A DNA stretch of 64,000 nt from Variovorax sp. OV700 (GTDB lineage: Bacteria > Pseudomonadota > Gammaproteobacteria > Burkholderiales > Burkholderiaceae_C), in the NCBI RefSeq assembly GCF_900099805.1, contig NZ_FNDR01000015.1, positions 100,437 through 164,436 on the forward strand, read 5' to 3'. Every line of letters starts with the position of its first letter. Position 1 is the first letter of the stretch. The notes beneath the pieces were generated by a model, which had not been told where the DNA came from, did no database searches, and saw only the letters and a list, made by a program, of their open reading frames with translations. Of this stretch, positions 6,402 through 14,148 are shown piece after piece. Position numbers and translations under genes: made by a program.

Positions 6402-8402
6402 GTGAGCATCACACCATCGATTCCGGGCGAGGCGCCGTTCGATCCGGCCGTTCTCGCGCGCATGGCGAGCGCCATGTTCGCCGCGCTGCCCGGCACGCCG
6501 CCGAGCGCGTTGCCGGGCGTGGCCAACCCCCTGCTGCTGCCGGGGGCGCAGTTCCCCGCCAACATCGCGCCGCCGGGCTCGCCGCTGGCGAGTCCTGCCG
6601 GCTTCGGGCCGAGCGTGCCCGGCACGCCGATCCCGCAAGGGCAGATTCCCGGCGCCAACCTGGTGCCGGCATCGCCCACGCAATTGCCTTCGCTCGCGAA
6701 CCGTGCGCCGGCCTTGGCGCCGCACGCGGTGGCCGGGAATGGGGTGCCGGACAGCGTGCTGTCGGTGGCGCCGGCTTTCGAGCCTCGTCTCGGCAGTGCG
6801 GTGCTGGGCGTGCCGCAGCAGCTCAACGCGCCTGCCTCGCCTTCCGCGTCGCCGTTCTACTTCCTGAGCAACAGCTTCGGGCATCCGTCGGCCGGCGCAG
6901 CCTCTGCCGTGTCCGCCCCTCCACAGGTCTTGCCCTCTCTCCCGCTCGCGGGAGAGGGCTGGGGTGAGGGCCTGCAGACGAACCAAGATGCGGGGTCGGC
7001 CCTCACCTCAACCCTCTCCCCAGAGGGGCGAGGGAGCAGCAGCCAACCGCAGGTGAGCCAGCAGCCGCAGTTCTACTTCGTCGACGCGGTGCGCCTTCCC
7101 AACGGCTTCGTCACGCCGGCCAAGCCCGATCCGCGCGGTCCCGACGCAGCGCAGCCTGCCGGCAGCGGCCAGCATCCTCCGTTCGACGTCAACGCCGTGC
7201 GGCGCGACTTCCCCATCCTGCAGGAGCGTGTGAACGGCAAGCAGCTGGTGTGGTTCGACAACGCCGCCACCACGCACAAGCCGCAGTCGGTCATCGACCG
7301 CATCGCGTACTTCTACGCGCATGAGAACTCGAACATCCACCGCGCGGCGCATGAACTGGCCGCTCGCGCCACGGACGCCTACGAGGGCGCGCGCGAGCGG
7401 GTGCGCAAGTTCATCAACGCACCCGAGGTCGAAGAAGTGATCTTCGTGCGCGGCACCACCGAGGCCATCAATCTCGTGGCCAAGAGCTGGGGCGGGCAGC
7501 ACGTGGGCGAGGGAGACGAGATCATCGTCTCCAACCTCGAGCACCACGCCAACATCGTGCCATGGCAGCAGCTCGCCGCCGCCAAGGGCGCGAAGCTGCG
7601 CATGATTCCGGTGGACGATTCGGGCCAGGTGCTGCTTGATGAATACCGCAAGCTGTTGAACGACCGCACCAAGATCGTCGCCGTGACGCAGGTCTCGAAT
7701 GCGCTAGGCACCGTGGTGCCGGTGAAGGAGATCGTCGAGCTGGCGCATCGTGCGGGTGCGAAGGCGCTGGTCGACGGCGCGCAGTCGGTCTCGCACATGC
7801 GCGTTGACGTGCAGGACATTGGCGCCGACTTTTTCGTCTTCTCCGGCCACAAGGTGTTCGGCCCCACCGGTATCGGCGTGGTCTGGGGCAAGCGCGAGGT
7901 GCTCGAGGACATGCCACCGTGGCAGGGCGGCGGCAACATGATTGCCGACGTGACTTTCGAGAAGACAGTGTTCCAGCCGATCCCGAACAAGTTCGAGGCC
8001 GGTACCGGCAACATCGCCGATGCCGTGGGGCTGGGCGCGGCCATCGACTACGTCAACAAGGTGGGCATCGAGAACATCGCCCGCTACGAGCACGACCTGC
8101 TGGTGTACGGCATGGCGCAGTTGGGCGCGATTCCCGGCGTGCGGCTGATCGGCACGGCGGCCGACAAGGCCAGCGTGATGTCTTTCGTGCTCGACGGCCA
8201 TACCACCGAGGAGGTGGGCCATGCGCTCAACGACGAGGGGATCGCGGTGCGCACGGGCCACCATTGCGCGCAGCCGATCCTGCGCCGCTTCGGTGTCGAG
8301 ACGACGGTGCGGCCGTCGCTGGCCTTCTACAACACCTTCGATGAGATCGACCGGTTGGTGACGGTGGTGCGGCGATTGGCAGGGCAGCGCCGCGTGGGCT
8401 AG
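6402..8402 (+). CDS. Encapsulated cysteine desulfurase (SufS-like) with long disordered N-terminal cargo domain
   Basis: Residues about 262-666 are a group II cysteine desulfurase: PLP lysine K484 in FSGHKVFGPTG, the PLP-stacking histidine in SNLEHHANIVPWQ (about 378-390), and the catalytic cysteine C622 in RTGHHCAQP. Residues 1-260 are rich in Pro, Ala, Gly and Ser without predicted structure and include a hydrophobic patch (ARMASAMFAALPG, 19-31) and two similar FYF motifs (PFYFLSN at 151, QFYFVDAV at 223). In family 2A systems this N-terminal region targets the enzyme into the shell. The enzyme moves sulfur from cysteine to C622 as persulfide, releasing alanine. A GTG start at 6402 is used; an ATG at 6462 would cut 20 residues. 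Residues 178-212 derive from an inserted repeat (see repeat entry). Confidence 0.93.
   Translation: MSITPSIPGEAPFDPAVLARMASAMFAALPGTPPSALPGVANPLLLPGAQFPANIAPPGSPLASPAGFGPSVPGTPIPQGQIPGANLVPASPTQLPSLANRAPALAPHAVAGNGVPDSVLSVAPAFEPRLGSAVLGVPQQLNAPASPSASPFYFLSNSFGHPSAGAASAVSAPPQVLPSLPLAGEGWGEGLQTNQDAGSALTSTLSPEGRGSSSQPQVSQQPQFYFVDAVRLPNGFVTPAKPDPRGPDAAQPAGSGQHPPFDVNAVRRDFPILQERVNGKQLVWFDNAATTHKPQSVIDRIAYFYAHENSNIHRAAHELAARATDAYEGARERVRKFINAPEVEEVIFVRGTTEAINLVAKSWGGQHVGEGDEIIVSNLEHHANIVPWQQLAAAKGAKLRMIPVDDSGQVLLDEYRKLLNDRTKIVAVTQVSNALGTVVPVKEIVELAHRAGAKALVDGAQSVSHMRVDVQDIGADFFVFSGHKVFGPTGIGVVWGKREVLEDMPPWQGGGNMIADVTFEKTVFQPIPNKFEAGTGNIADAVGLGAAIDYVNKVGIENIARYEHDLLVYGMAQLGAIPGVRLIGTAADKASVMSFVLDGHTTEEVGHALNDEGIAVRTGHHCAQPILRRFGVETTVRPSLAFYNTFDEIDRLVTVVRRLAGQRRVG
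6933..7036. repeat. Inverted pair of REP-like palindromic repeats inside a coding region
   Basis: Two copies of the same palindromic element face each other: 6933-6970 (CCCTCTCTCCCGCTCGCGGG followed by AGAGGGCTGGGGTGAGGG) and, on the opposite strand, 7000-7036, separated by 29 bp. The CCCTC-rich stem with a GGGGTGAGGG tail is the common extragenic palindrome of many proteobacterial genomes (REP/BIME class). Here it lies in frame within the disordered cargo domain of the desulfurase and is translated as residues 178-212 (PSLPLAGEGWGEG...STLSPEGRG). The open frame is preserved, so the element seems tolerated. Confidence 0.75.
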
Positions 8403-8487
8403 TGAAAAAGGGCGGCCGGGACGCTCGTGGGCGCGCGATTGCACGTTCGTGCGACGACGTGCCGCGCAAGGCCAAGGTGCAGCGTAC

Positions 8488-9360
8488 TCAGGAATGGCAG
8501 ACGAAGCCGTCCTTGAGCAGCGTGATCTCGAACTGCAGATTGCCGGCGCGCGCATCTCGCGCCTGCGCCAGCGTGCCGTCGGCACGCCATTGGCGCAGGG
8601 CCGCTGCCAGGTAGTCGCGCGACACGGCATCGCCTTCGGGCAAGCGGATGGCTGCATCCGACGGTGGACGCAGATCGCTCGCCAGCGGCTTGTAGAAGCG
8701 CCATTCCTCGTTCTGCATGAGCCGTTCCAGCACCTCGGCGTCCTCGGCCAGTGCCACGCATTCGCCGGCCACGAAGGCGGACGCTGCATGGACCGAAGAG
8801 GGATAGCTGCGCGGCTGCGCGCCATAGCGCTGCCATACCGCGCCGGCGTAGCCCGAACCTTCGCCCACGCAGACCGGGGCACCGCGCAGCGCGGACGCTT
8901 CCTGAACCTTGCCCCGCCTGAGCGCGACCACGAGGCCGCGGCCGATGTCGTAGCTGCCGGGCGCGGCCGCGATGCCGGACGCGGATTGCGCAGGCACGCC
9001 GGTCACCAGCAGGTCGACGCGGCCTTCGCGCAGCGCGGCCTCTTGCGCCGCAGGGTCGAGGCCGACCAGCTCCAGCGGCACACCGAGCGAAGCCGCCAGT
9101 TGCCGTGCGAGCGTGGCGTCGAAGCCGTCGGGCTCCGGCGGCGTCGGCGTCTCGGGCGGGGCAGGGCGCGGATAGCGGCGCACGCCCACGATCAGCTTGC
9201 CGCGCTCGATCGCGCGGGAGAGCACCGGTCCCTTCGGCAGGCCCGACAGCACGGGCGTTGCGAAGGCCCAGGCGCCACCGATGCCCGCGAGCGCCACGGC
9301 CATCGCCAACGCCGTGCCTGCCAGCACCAGCCCGCGCTTCGACAGCCTGCGCTCAGTCAT
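8488..9360 (-). CDS. Periplasmic solute-binding protein, family 3 (amino-acid type)
   Basis: A 290-residue protein with an N-terminal membrane/signal segment (about residues 10-33, KRGLVLAGTALAMAVALAG) and a bacterial extracellular solute-binding family 3 domain: GKLIVGVRRYP at 54-64 and DGFDATLARQLAASLGV at about 78-94. It is the last gene of the Ssu-like operon and overlaps the permease stop by 8 bp. Family 3 receptors usually serve polar amino-acid importers, so pairing with a SsuC-type permease is unusual; it may be a second receptor or a membrane-anchored sensor. Its stop faces the desulfurase stop across 85 bp holding a short perfect hairpin (GCACG-tt-CGTGC, near 8440) with no T-tract. 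Confidence 0.8.
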   Translation of the reverse strand: MTERRLSKRGLVLAGTALAMAVALAGIGGAWAFATPVLSGLPKGPVLSRAIERGKLIVGVRRYPRPAPPETPTPPEPDGFDATLARQLAASLGVPLELVGLDPAAQEAALREGRVDLLVTGVPAQSASGIAAAPGSYDIGRGLVVALRRGKVQEASALRGAPVCVGEGSGYAGAVWQRYGAQPRSYPSSVHAASAFVAGECVALAEDAEVLERLMQNEEWRFYKPLASDLRPPSDAAIRLPEGDAVSRDYLAAALRQWRADGTLAQARDARAGNLQFEITLLKDGFVCHS

Positions 9361-10180
9361 CGAGGCTCAGTCCCTTGCGCCAGCGCAGCAGCCGCCGCTC
9401 CAGCAAGGCCAGCAGGTAGTTGAGCAGCAGTCCGAGCACGGCCAACAGCAGGATGCCGGCATACATCGTCGGTATCTGGAAGGTCTCCTGCGAGTTGAGC
9501 GTGAGAAAGCCCAGGCCCGAATGCGCACCGATCATCTCGGCCGCCACCAGCGCCGTGATGCTGTAGGCGCCCGCCAGCCGCACGCCGGTGAAGATCGACG
9601 GCAGCGACGCCGGCAGCACCACCTTGAAGAAGACGAAGCGCCGCGAGGCGCCCATGGACAGCGCCGAGTTGACGAGCAGCCGGTCGACCTGTTTCACGCC
9701 GCCCACCGTGCTCAGCAGCACGGGCCAGAATGAGGCCCAGAAGATGATCGCCACCTTCGACTGCTCGCCGATCCCCAGGAACAGGATGAACACCGGGAAC
9801 AGCGCGAAGGCCGAGGTCTGCCGGAAGAGTTGCAGCACCGGATCGACGATGGCAGCCAGCCGCTTGGAACTGCCGATCAGGAGGCCCAGCACCACGCCCG
9901 AGAAGCTCGCGAGCAGCAGGCCCCACAGCGAGCGCTGCAAGCTCGTCGCCACGTGTTTCCAGAGTTGGCCGGTCTCCACGAGCTGGCCGATGCTTGCGAG
10001 CACGGCGGATGGCGGGCTCAGGTAGGCATCGCTCACGACGCTCAGGCGCGGCAACGCCTCCCAGAGTGCGAGGAAGACCACGATGCCGATGCCGCGTTCG
10101 GCCACCCGGCCGAAGCCGTGTGCGAATCTGAAAAAGCGGCCCGGTGAGCTGGCCACCGGCGCGTCCAGAACCGCGCTCAT
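9353..10180 (-). CDS. ABC transporter permease, SsuC/TauC family
   Basis: The 275-residue membrane protein has about six hydrophobic segments and the EAA loop of this family near residues 180-200 (NSALSMGASRRFVFFKVVLPASLPSIFTG). It forms the membrane channel of an importer for alkanesulfonates or similar organosulfur anions. It overlaps the ATPase stop (ATGA, 4 bp) and the following receptor start, so all three are translationally coupled. The substrate is inferred from the SfnB and FMN-reductase genes across the divergent promoter at 12.1-12.3 kb. Confidence 0.88.
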   Translation of the reverse strand: MSAVLDAPVASSPGRFFRFAHGFGRVAERGIGIVVFLALWEALPRLSVVSDAYLSPPSAVLASIGQLVETGQLWKHVATSLQRSLWGLLLASFSGVVLGLLIGSSKRLAAIVDPVLQLFRQTSAFALFPVFILFLGIGEQSKVAIIFWASFWPVLLSTVGGVKQVDRLLVNSALSMGASRRFVFFKVVLPASLPSIFTGVRLAGAYSITALVAAEMIGAHSGLGFLTLNSQETFQIPTMYAGILLLAVLGLLLNYLLALLERRLLRWRKGLSLDD

Positions 10181-10986
10181 GACACCACTCCATCGAGCGA
10201 CCGCGGCTTCAACCCGATCTGCACTTCATCCTTCAGCACCTCCCACGCGCGCTGGCGCAGCGCGGCAAACTCGGCCGTGTGCCGCACCTCCGCCGAACGC
10301 GGCCGCGCGAGCGGAATGTCGATGATGTCCTTGATGCGACCGGGCCGCTGCGTCATCACCGCCACGCGGTCGGAGAGGTACACCGCTTCCTCCAGGCTGT
10401 GCGTGATGAAGACAATGGTCTTGCGGTACTGCCCCCAGATGCGCAGCAGCTCGCCCTGCAGGATTTCGCGCGTCTGCGCGTCGAGCGCCGCAAAGGGCTC
10501 GTCCATCAGCAGGATGTCGGGTTTGTAGGCGAGCGAGCGCGCAATGGCCACGCGCTGCTTCATGCCGCCCGAGATCTCGTGCGGATAGCGATCGGCAAAG
10601 CCGTGAAGGCCCACCAGTTCGAGGTATTCGTGCGCGGTGCGGCGGCGCGCGGCCTTGCCGATGCCGCGTATCTCTAGCCCGACCGCGATGTTGTCGAGCA
10701 CCGACAGCCACGGAAACAGCGCATAGCCCTGGAACACCACGCCCTGGTTGCGGTTGATGCCCGCGAGCGGCTGGCCGTTGATGGCGATGCGTCCGCCGGT
10801 GCGTTCGGTCAACCCGGCCAGGATGCCGAGAAAGGTCGACTTGCCGCAGCCCGAAGGCCCGAGCACCGAGAGGAATTCGCCGTCGCGCACGTCGAGGTCG
10901 AAGCCTTCGAGCACCCGCACGCGCTCGCTCGCGCCGCGCGCCGCATAGTCCATCCTCACGTCGCGGGCCGAGATCTTGATGCTCAT
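10177..10986 (-). CDS. ABC transporter ATP-binding protein, SsuB/TauB family
   Basis: A 269-residue ATPase with Walker A GPSGCGKST (about 43-51), Q-loop VVFQGYALFPW (about 83-93), signature SGGMKQRV (about 138-145), Walker B ILLMDEPFAALD (about 158-169) and the H-loop FITHSLEEAV. The layout and the length are typical of nitrate/sulfonate/taurine importers. It lies between the receptor gene (13 bp upstream) and the permease gene (4-bp overlap). It powers the importer on the cytoplasmic face. Confidence 0.92.
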   Translation of the reverse strand: MSIKISARDVRMDYAARGASERVRVLEGFDLDVRDGEFLSVLGPSGCGKSTFLGILAGLTERTGGRIAINGQPLAGINRNQGVVFQGYALFPWLSVLDNIAVGLEIRGIGKAARRRTAHEYLELVGLHGFADRYPHEISGGMKQRVAIARSLAYKPDILLMDEPFAALDAQTREILQGELLRIWGQYRKTIVFITHSLEEAVYLSDRVAVMTQRPGRIKDIIDIPLARPRSAEVRHTAEFAALRQRAWEVLKDEVQIGLKPRSLDGVVS

Positions 10987-10999
10987 GGCGCTTGCCGGA

Positions 11000-12100
11000 T
11001 CAGGACTTCGCGGCCTGCTGCTGCGCGAAGGGGTTGAACTCGTTGGTGTAGACGTCCTTCACCGCGACCTTGCCGGCGGCGAGCTTGCCTTCGGACTGCA
11101 GGATGTCGATGTAGTACTGGATCGGCGGCTCGGTCACCACGAGGTCGTCGACGTAGGCGTAGCGGTCGACGTTCTTCAGGTCCATGTTGATGCGCTTGGC
11201 CACCAGCTTGCGTGCTTCTTCGGTGTTGGCGTTGACCCAGTTGCCGGCCTTGGCCAGCGCCGCGACCACGTCGCGCACCGCCTCGGGGTGCTGGCGGATG
11301 AACTGGCCGTGCGCGCTGTACGGCGCCATGCCGCCAAGGCCGCCGTCGAGGTCGAAGTCGCTCCACAGCCGCACCAGCGACTCGGCGTTGTCGGCGCGGC
11401 CCGAGAAGGGCGCGTGGATGATCGCCAGGTCGGTGTTGCCGGTCACCAGCGTCTGCTCGGCCTGCTCGTCGGGGATGACGACGAAGTTGATCTTCGTCAC
11501 GTCCACGTCGTGCTGGCGCAGGTACTTCTTGGTCACGAATTCGGCGCAAGCGCCGAAGCTGTTGAAGCCGATGGTCTTGCCTTCGAGGTCCTTGGGGTTG
11601 CGGATACCCGAGTCCTTGCGGACGAAGTACTTCATGTGTGGCGCTTCCTGCAGCGTCTTGCCGCCTGCAGCCACCACCTTGAGGTCCGCACCCGACGCAA
11701 TGGCCGAGATCACCAGCGGCACCATGCGGCTGCCGAAGTCGATCTCGCCCGTGCCCACCAGCGGAATGATCTGCGGCGCGGCGATCTTGCCGACGTACTC
11801 CGGGCGGGTGTTTGTGCCCTCGAAGTAGCCGAGCTCGTCGGCCAGGTAGATCAGGTCGAACGACGGGTTGTTCGGGTACTTGAACGCCACCTTGTCGCCG
11901 GTCTTCTTCACCACGGCCGGGCCGCCGGCCGCGGCGGACTTGCTGCCATCTTCGCGCGAGCAGCCCGCGAGTGCCAGGCCGCCGATGGCGGCGACGGATG
12001 CGAGAGAGGCGAAGGTCTTGAGTGCCAGGCGCCTCGAAGGCGGGGCGCTGGCAAGGGAAGTGGAGGGCGTCTCGATGGGCATGAGGGCGCGCTCCGGCAC
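11000..12100 (-). CDS. Sulfonate/nitrate-type ABC receptor, putative TAT lipoprotein
   Basis: The 366-residue protein has an SRRLALKTF twin-arginine-like motif (about 22-30) and a lipobox GLALAGC with the lipidated cysteine at residue 47, so it is probably anchored to the outer face of the inner membrane. The mature part follows the SsuA/NrtA pattern (FDLIYLADELGYFEG, then VGTGEIDFGSRM). It is the first gene of the minus-strand importer operon, facing msuE. A second possible start is Met7 (12082). Unlike the small SsuA proteins it is a longer variant. The ligand is predicted to be an organosulfur compound, from context only. Confidence 0.87.
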   Translation of the reverse strand: MPERALMPIETPSTSLASAPPSRRLALKTFASLASVAAIGGLALAGCSREDGSKSAAAGGPAVVKKTGDKVAFKYPNNPSFDLIYLADELGYFEGTNTRPEYVGKIAAPQIIPLVGTGEIDFGSRMVPLVISAIASGADLKVVAAGGKTLQEAPHMKYFVRKDSGIRNPKDLEGKTIGFNSFGACAEFVTKKYLRQHDVDVTKINFVVIPDEQAEQTLVTGNTDLAIIHAPFSGRADNAESLVRLWSDFDLDGGLGGMAPYSAHGQFIRQHPEAVRDVVAALAKAGNWVNANTEEARKLVAKRINMDLKNVDRYAYVDDLVVTEPPIQYYIDILQSEGKLAAGKVAVKDVYTNEFNPFAQQQAAKS

Positions 12101-12301
12101 GGGAGCGGTCTGGCTGATTGCGAAGCGCCGATCGTAGGAAGCCCTGCCCGCCTCATCAACGAAGAAAACCGCGCATGGTTATGCGGAAACAAGGGGCCCC
12201 GGAATCCGCATATCCATAGCTGAAATGCTTCTAGAGCCCGTGCGTCAAAAGGTCCGCGCGGCCTGCACATTCGTGGTCTGTCTTTCTTTTCTCTTCTCAC
12301 C
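12101..12301. promoter_or_regulatory. Divergent promoter region with a long inverted repeat, importer / msuE
   Basis: No gene lies in these 201 bp. The centre carries an inverted repeat with 11-bp arms and one mismatch at 12177-12187 and 12205-12215 (GGTTATGCGGA / TCCGCATATCC), 17 bp apart, with a perfect GGGGCCCC palindrome between the arms. Its position between two divergent sulfur-scavenging operons suits a shared operator for a CysB/SsuR-like LysR regulator. A similar TTATGCG element occurs before the second sulfur operon (near 25655-25660 on the minus strand). The binding protein is not encoded nearby, so the assignment is an inference. Confidence 0.5.
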
Positions 12302-12880
12302 ATGACTCAAAGACTCAAGATCGTCGCCGTCTCCGGCGGCCTGCAACGCCCCTCGCGCACGCTCGCGCTGGTCGAGGAACTGCTGGAGGGACTGACCGAC
12401 GCCTGGCCCGCCGAGACGCGCCTGATCGAACTCGGCCAGCTGGTGCCGAAGTTCGGCGGCGTGCTGCAGCGCGGCCAGCTTCCGGCTGAGGTCGAGCAGT
12501 CGCTCAAGGATGTGGAATCCGCCGACCTGCTGCTGGTGGCGAGCCCGATCTATCGCGGTTCGTACACAGGGCTCTTCAAGCATTTCTTCGACTTCGTCCA
12601 TCACGAATCGCTGATCGACGTCCCGGTGCTGCTTGCGGCCACCGGCGGCAGCGACCGCCACGCACTGGCGATCGACCACCAGCTGCGCCCGCTGTTCAGC
12701 TTCTTCCAGGCCTACACGCTGCCCATCGGCGTCTATGCGACCGACAAGGAATTCGAGAACTATCGCGTGAGCGGCGATGCGCTGCGTGCACGCATCGCAC
12801 TGGCCGTCCAGCGGGCGCTGCCGGTGCTGCGCCAGCGTGCCAGCAAACCGGTCGAGGTGCCCTCGCTGGCGATGGCCTGA
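12302..12880 (+). CDS. msuE: NAD(P)H-dependent FMN reductase, MsuE/SsuE type
   Basis: The 192-residue flavodoxin-like protein has the N-terminal VAVSGGLQRPSRT phosphate-binding loop (8-20) and the ASPIYRGSYTGLFKHFFDFV segment (about 80-99) typical of SsuE/MsuE. It supplies reduced FMN to two-component monooxygenases that release sulfite from sulfonates and sulfones. It is the first gene of a plus-strand set with two SfnB-type flavoenzymes, a MetQ-like receptor and a DszA-like monooxygenase, which is a coherent reductase-oxygenase set. No strong Shine-Dalgarno is seen; the start abuts a T-rich tract (ttcttttctcttctcaccATG). Confidence 0.92.
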   Translation: MTQRLKIVAVSGGLQRPSRTLALVEELLEGLTDAWPAETRLIELGQLVPKFGGVLQRGQLPAEVEQSLKDVESADLLLVASPIYRGSYTGLFKHFFDFVHHESLIDVPVLLAATGGSDRHALAIDHQLRPLFSFFQAYTLPIGVYATDKEFENYRVSGDALRARIALAVQRALPVLRQRASKPVEVPSLAMA

Positions 12881-12891
12881 ACGATTCCCCG

Positions 12892-14145
12892 ATGTCCTCC
12901 CTGCCTGAACCTCTTTCCGGTGGCCTCGCCATCCCGCGCAAGCCGCGCGACCCCGATCCCGCGCGCGTGCGGCGCATCCGCGGCGACGACGAAGCGCTGG
13001 AGGCCGCGCACCGGCTTGCCGCGCTGTTCGCCCCCGGCGCTTCCGCGCGCGATCGCGAGCGGCGCCTGCCCTGGGACGAGCTCGATCTCTGGTCCGAGAG
13101 CGGTCTCGGCGGCATCACCGTGCCGCGCGCGCATGGTGGCGCCGATGTGTCCTACGCCACGCTGGCCGAGATCTTCGTGATCCTGTCGGCCGCCGACGGC
13201 TCGCTCGGCCAGATCCCGCAGAACCACTTCGGTGTGCTGGGCGTGCTCCGCGAGATCGGCACCGAGGCGCAGAAGACCCGCTTCCATGCCGAGGTGCTGG
13301 CGGGCCGGCGCCTTGGCAATGCCGGCCCGGAGAGGCGATCGAAAACCATTGCGGGCGGCGTCACACGGCTGCGCCGCACGCCCCAGGGCCTGCGCCTGGA
13401 CGGCGAGCGCTTCTATTCGACCGGTGCACTCTTCGCTCACCGCGTGCCGGCGCGTGCGCTCGACGACCAGGGCCGCGTCGTGCAGGTGTGGGTGCCGCGC
13501 GATACGCCGGGGCTCACGGTGGTTGATGACTGGTCCTCCTTCGGACAGCGCACCACCGCCAGCGGCACGGTGCGCTTCGAGTCCGTGCCGGTCGACGAGG
13601 CGGACGTGTTGCCGCTCTGGCAACTGGCCGACCGGCCCGGCCTCTTCGGGCCGGGCTCGCAGCTCCTGCAGGCGGCCATCGACCAGGGCATCGCGCAGGC
13701 GGCGCTCGCCGAGGCGATCGCCTTCGTGCGCGAGCATGCGCGCCCCTGGACCGATTCCGGTGTGGCCCGCGCGGCGGACGACCCGTACATCATCCAGGAC
13801 GTAGGCCGTCTCGAGGTGGACCTGCATGCCGCACACGAGGTGTTGCTGGAGAGCGGCCGCACGCTCGATGCGGTGGCGGCACAGCCCGTCACGGCCGAAT
13901 CCAGCGCGCGCGCCTCGGTCGCCGTGGCCGAGGCCAAGGTCCTGACCACGCGCATCGCGCTCGAAGCCACCGAGAAGCTGTTCGAGCTCGCCGGCTCTTC
14001 ATCCACGCGGGAAGCCCGCAACCTGGGCCGGCACTGGCGCAATGCCCGCACCCACACCCTGCACGACCCGGTGCGCTGGAAGGCGCACCTGATCGGCAAC
14101 TACCTGCTCAACCATGTGCCGCCGCCGCGGCATTCCTGGAACTGA
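12892..14145 (+). CDS. sfnB: SfnB-family sulfur acquisition flavoenzyme (copy 1)
   Basis: The 417-residue protein belongs to the acyl-CoA dehydrogenase fold, SfnB subgroup: GLGGITVPRAHGGADVSY (about 67-84), the SAADGSLGQIPQNH segment (about 101-114), and a C-terminal RHWRNARTHTLHDPVRWK motif near 382-399. Members oxidise small organosulfur compounds with reduced flavin rather than acyl-CoA; SfnB is needed for growth on dimethyl sulfone in Pseudomonas, and DszC is a relative. It follows msuE after 11 bp and is itself followed by a paralogue after 3 bp. The exact substrate is unknown. Confidence 0.88.
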   Translation: MSSLPEPLSGGLAIPRKPRDPDPARVRRIRGDDEALEAAHRLAALFAPGASARDRERRLPWDELDLWSESGLGGITVPRAHGGADVSYATLAEIFVILSAADGSLGQIPQNHFGVLGVLREIGTEAQKTRFHAEVLAGRRLGNAGPERRSKTIAGGVTRLRRTPQGLRLDGERFYSTGALFAHRVPARALDDQGRVVQVWVPRDTPGLTVVDDWSSFGQRTTASGTVRFESVPVDEADVLPLWQLADRPGLFGPGSQLLQAAIDQGIAQAALAEAIAFVREHARPWTDSGVARAADDPYIIQDVGRLEVDLHAAHEVLLESGRTLDAVAAQPVTAESSARASVAVAEAKVLTTRIALEATEKLFELAGSSSTREARNLGRHWRNARTHTLHDPVRWKAHLIGNYLLNHVPPPRHSWN

Positions 14146-14148
14146 CCG

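Noticed and set aside
6933..7036. The palindrome pair as an internal transcription terminator
   Set aside because: No T-tract follows either stem and it lies within an open frame; a translated repeat is the simpler reading.
8403..8487. Hairpin between the convergent desulfurase and receptor genes as a rho-independent terminator
   Set aside because: The stem GCACG/CGTGC has a two-base loop and no T-run on either strand.
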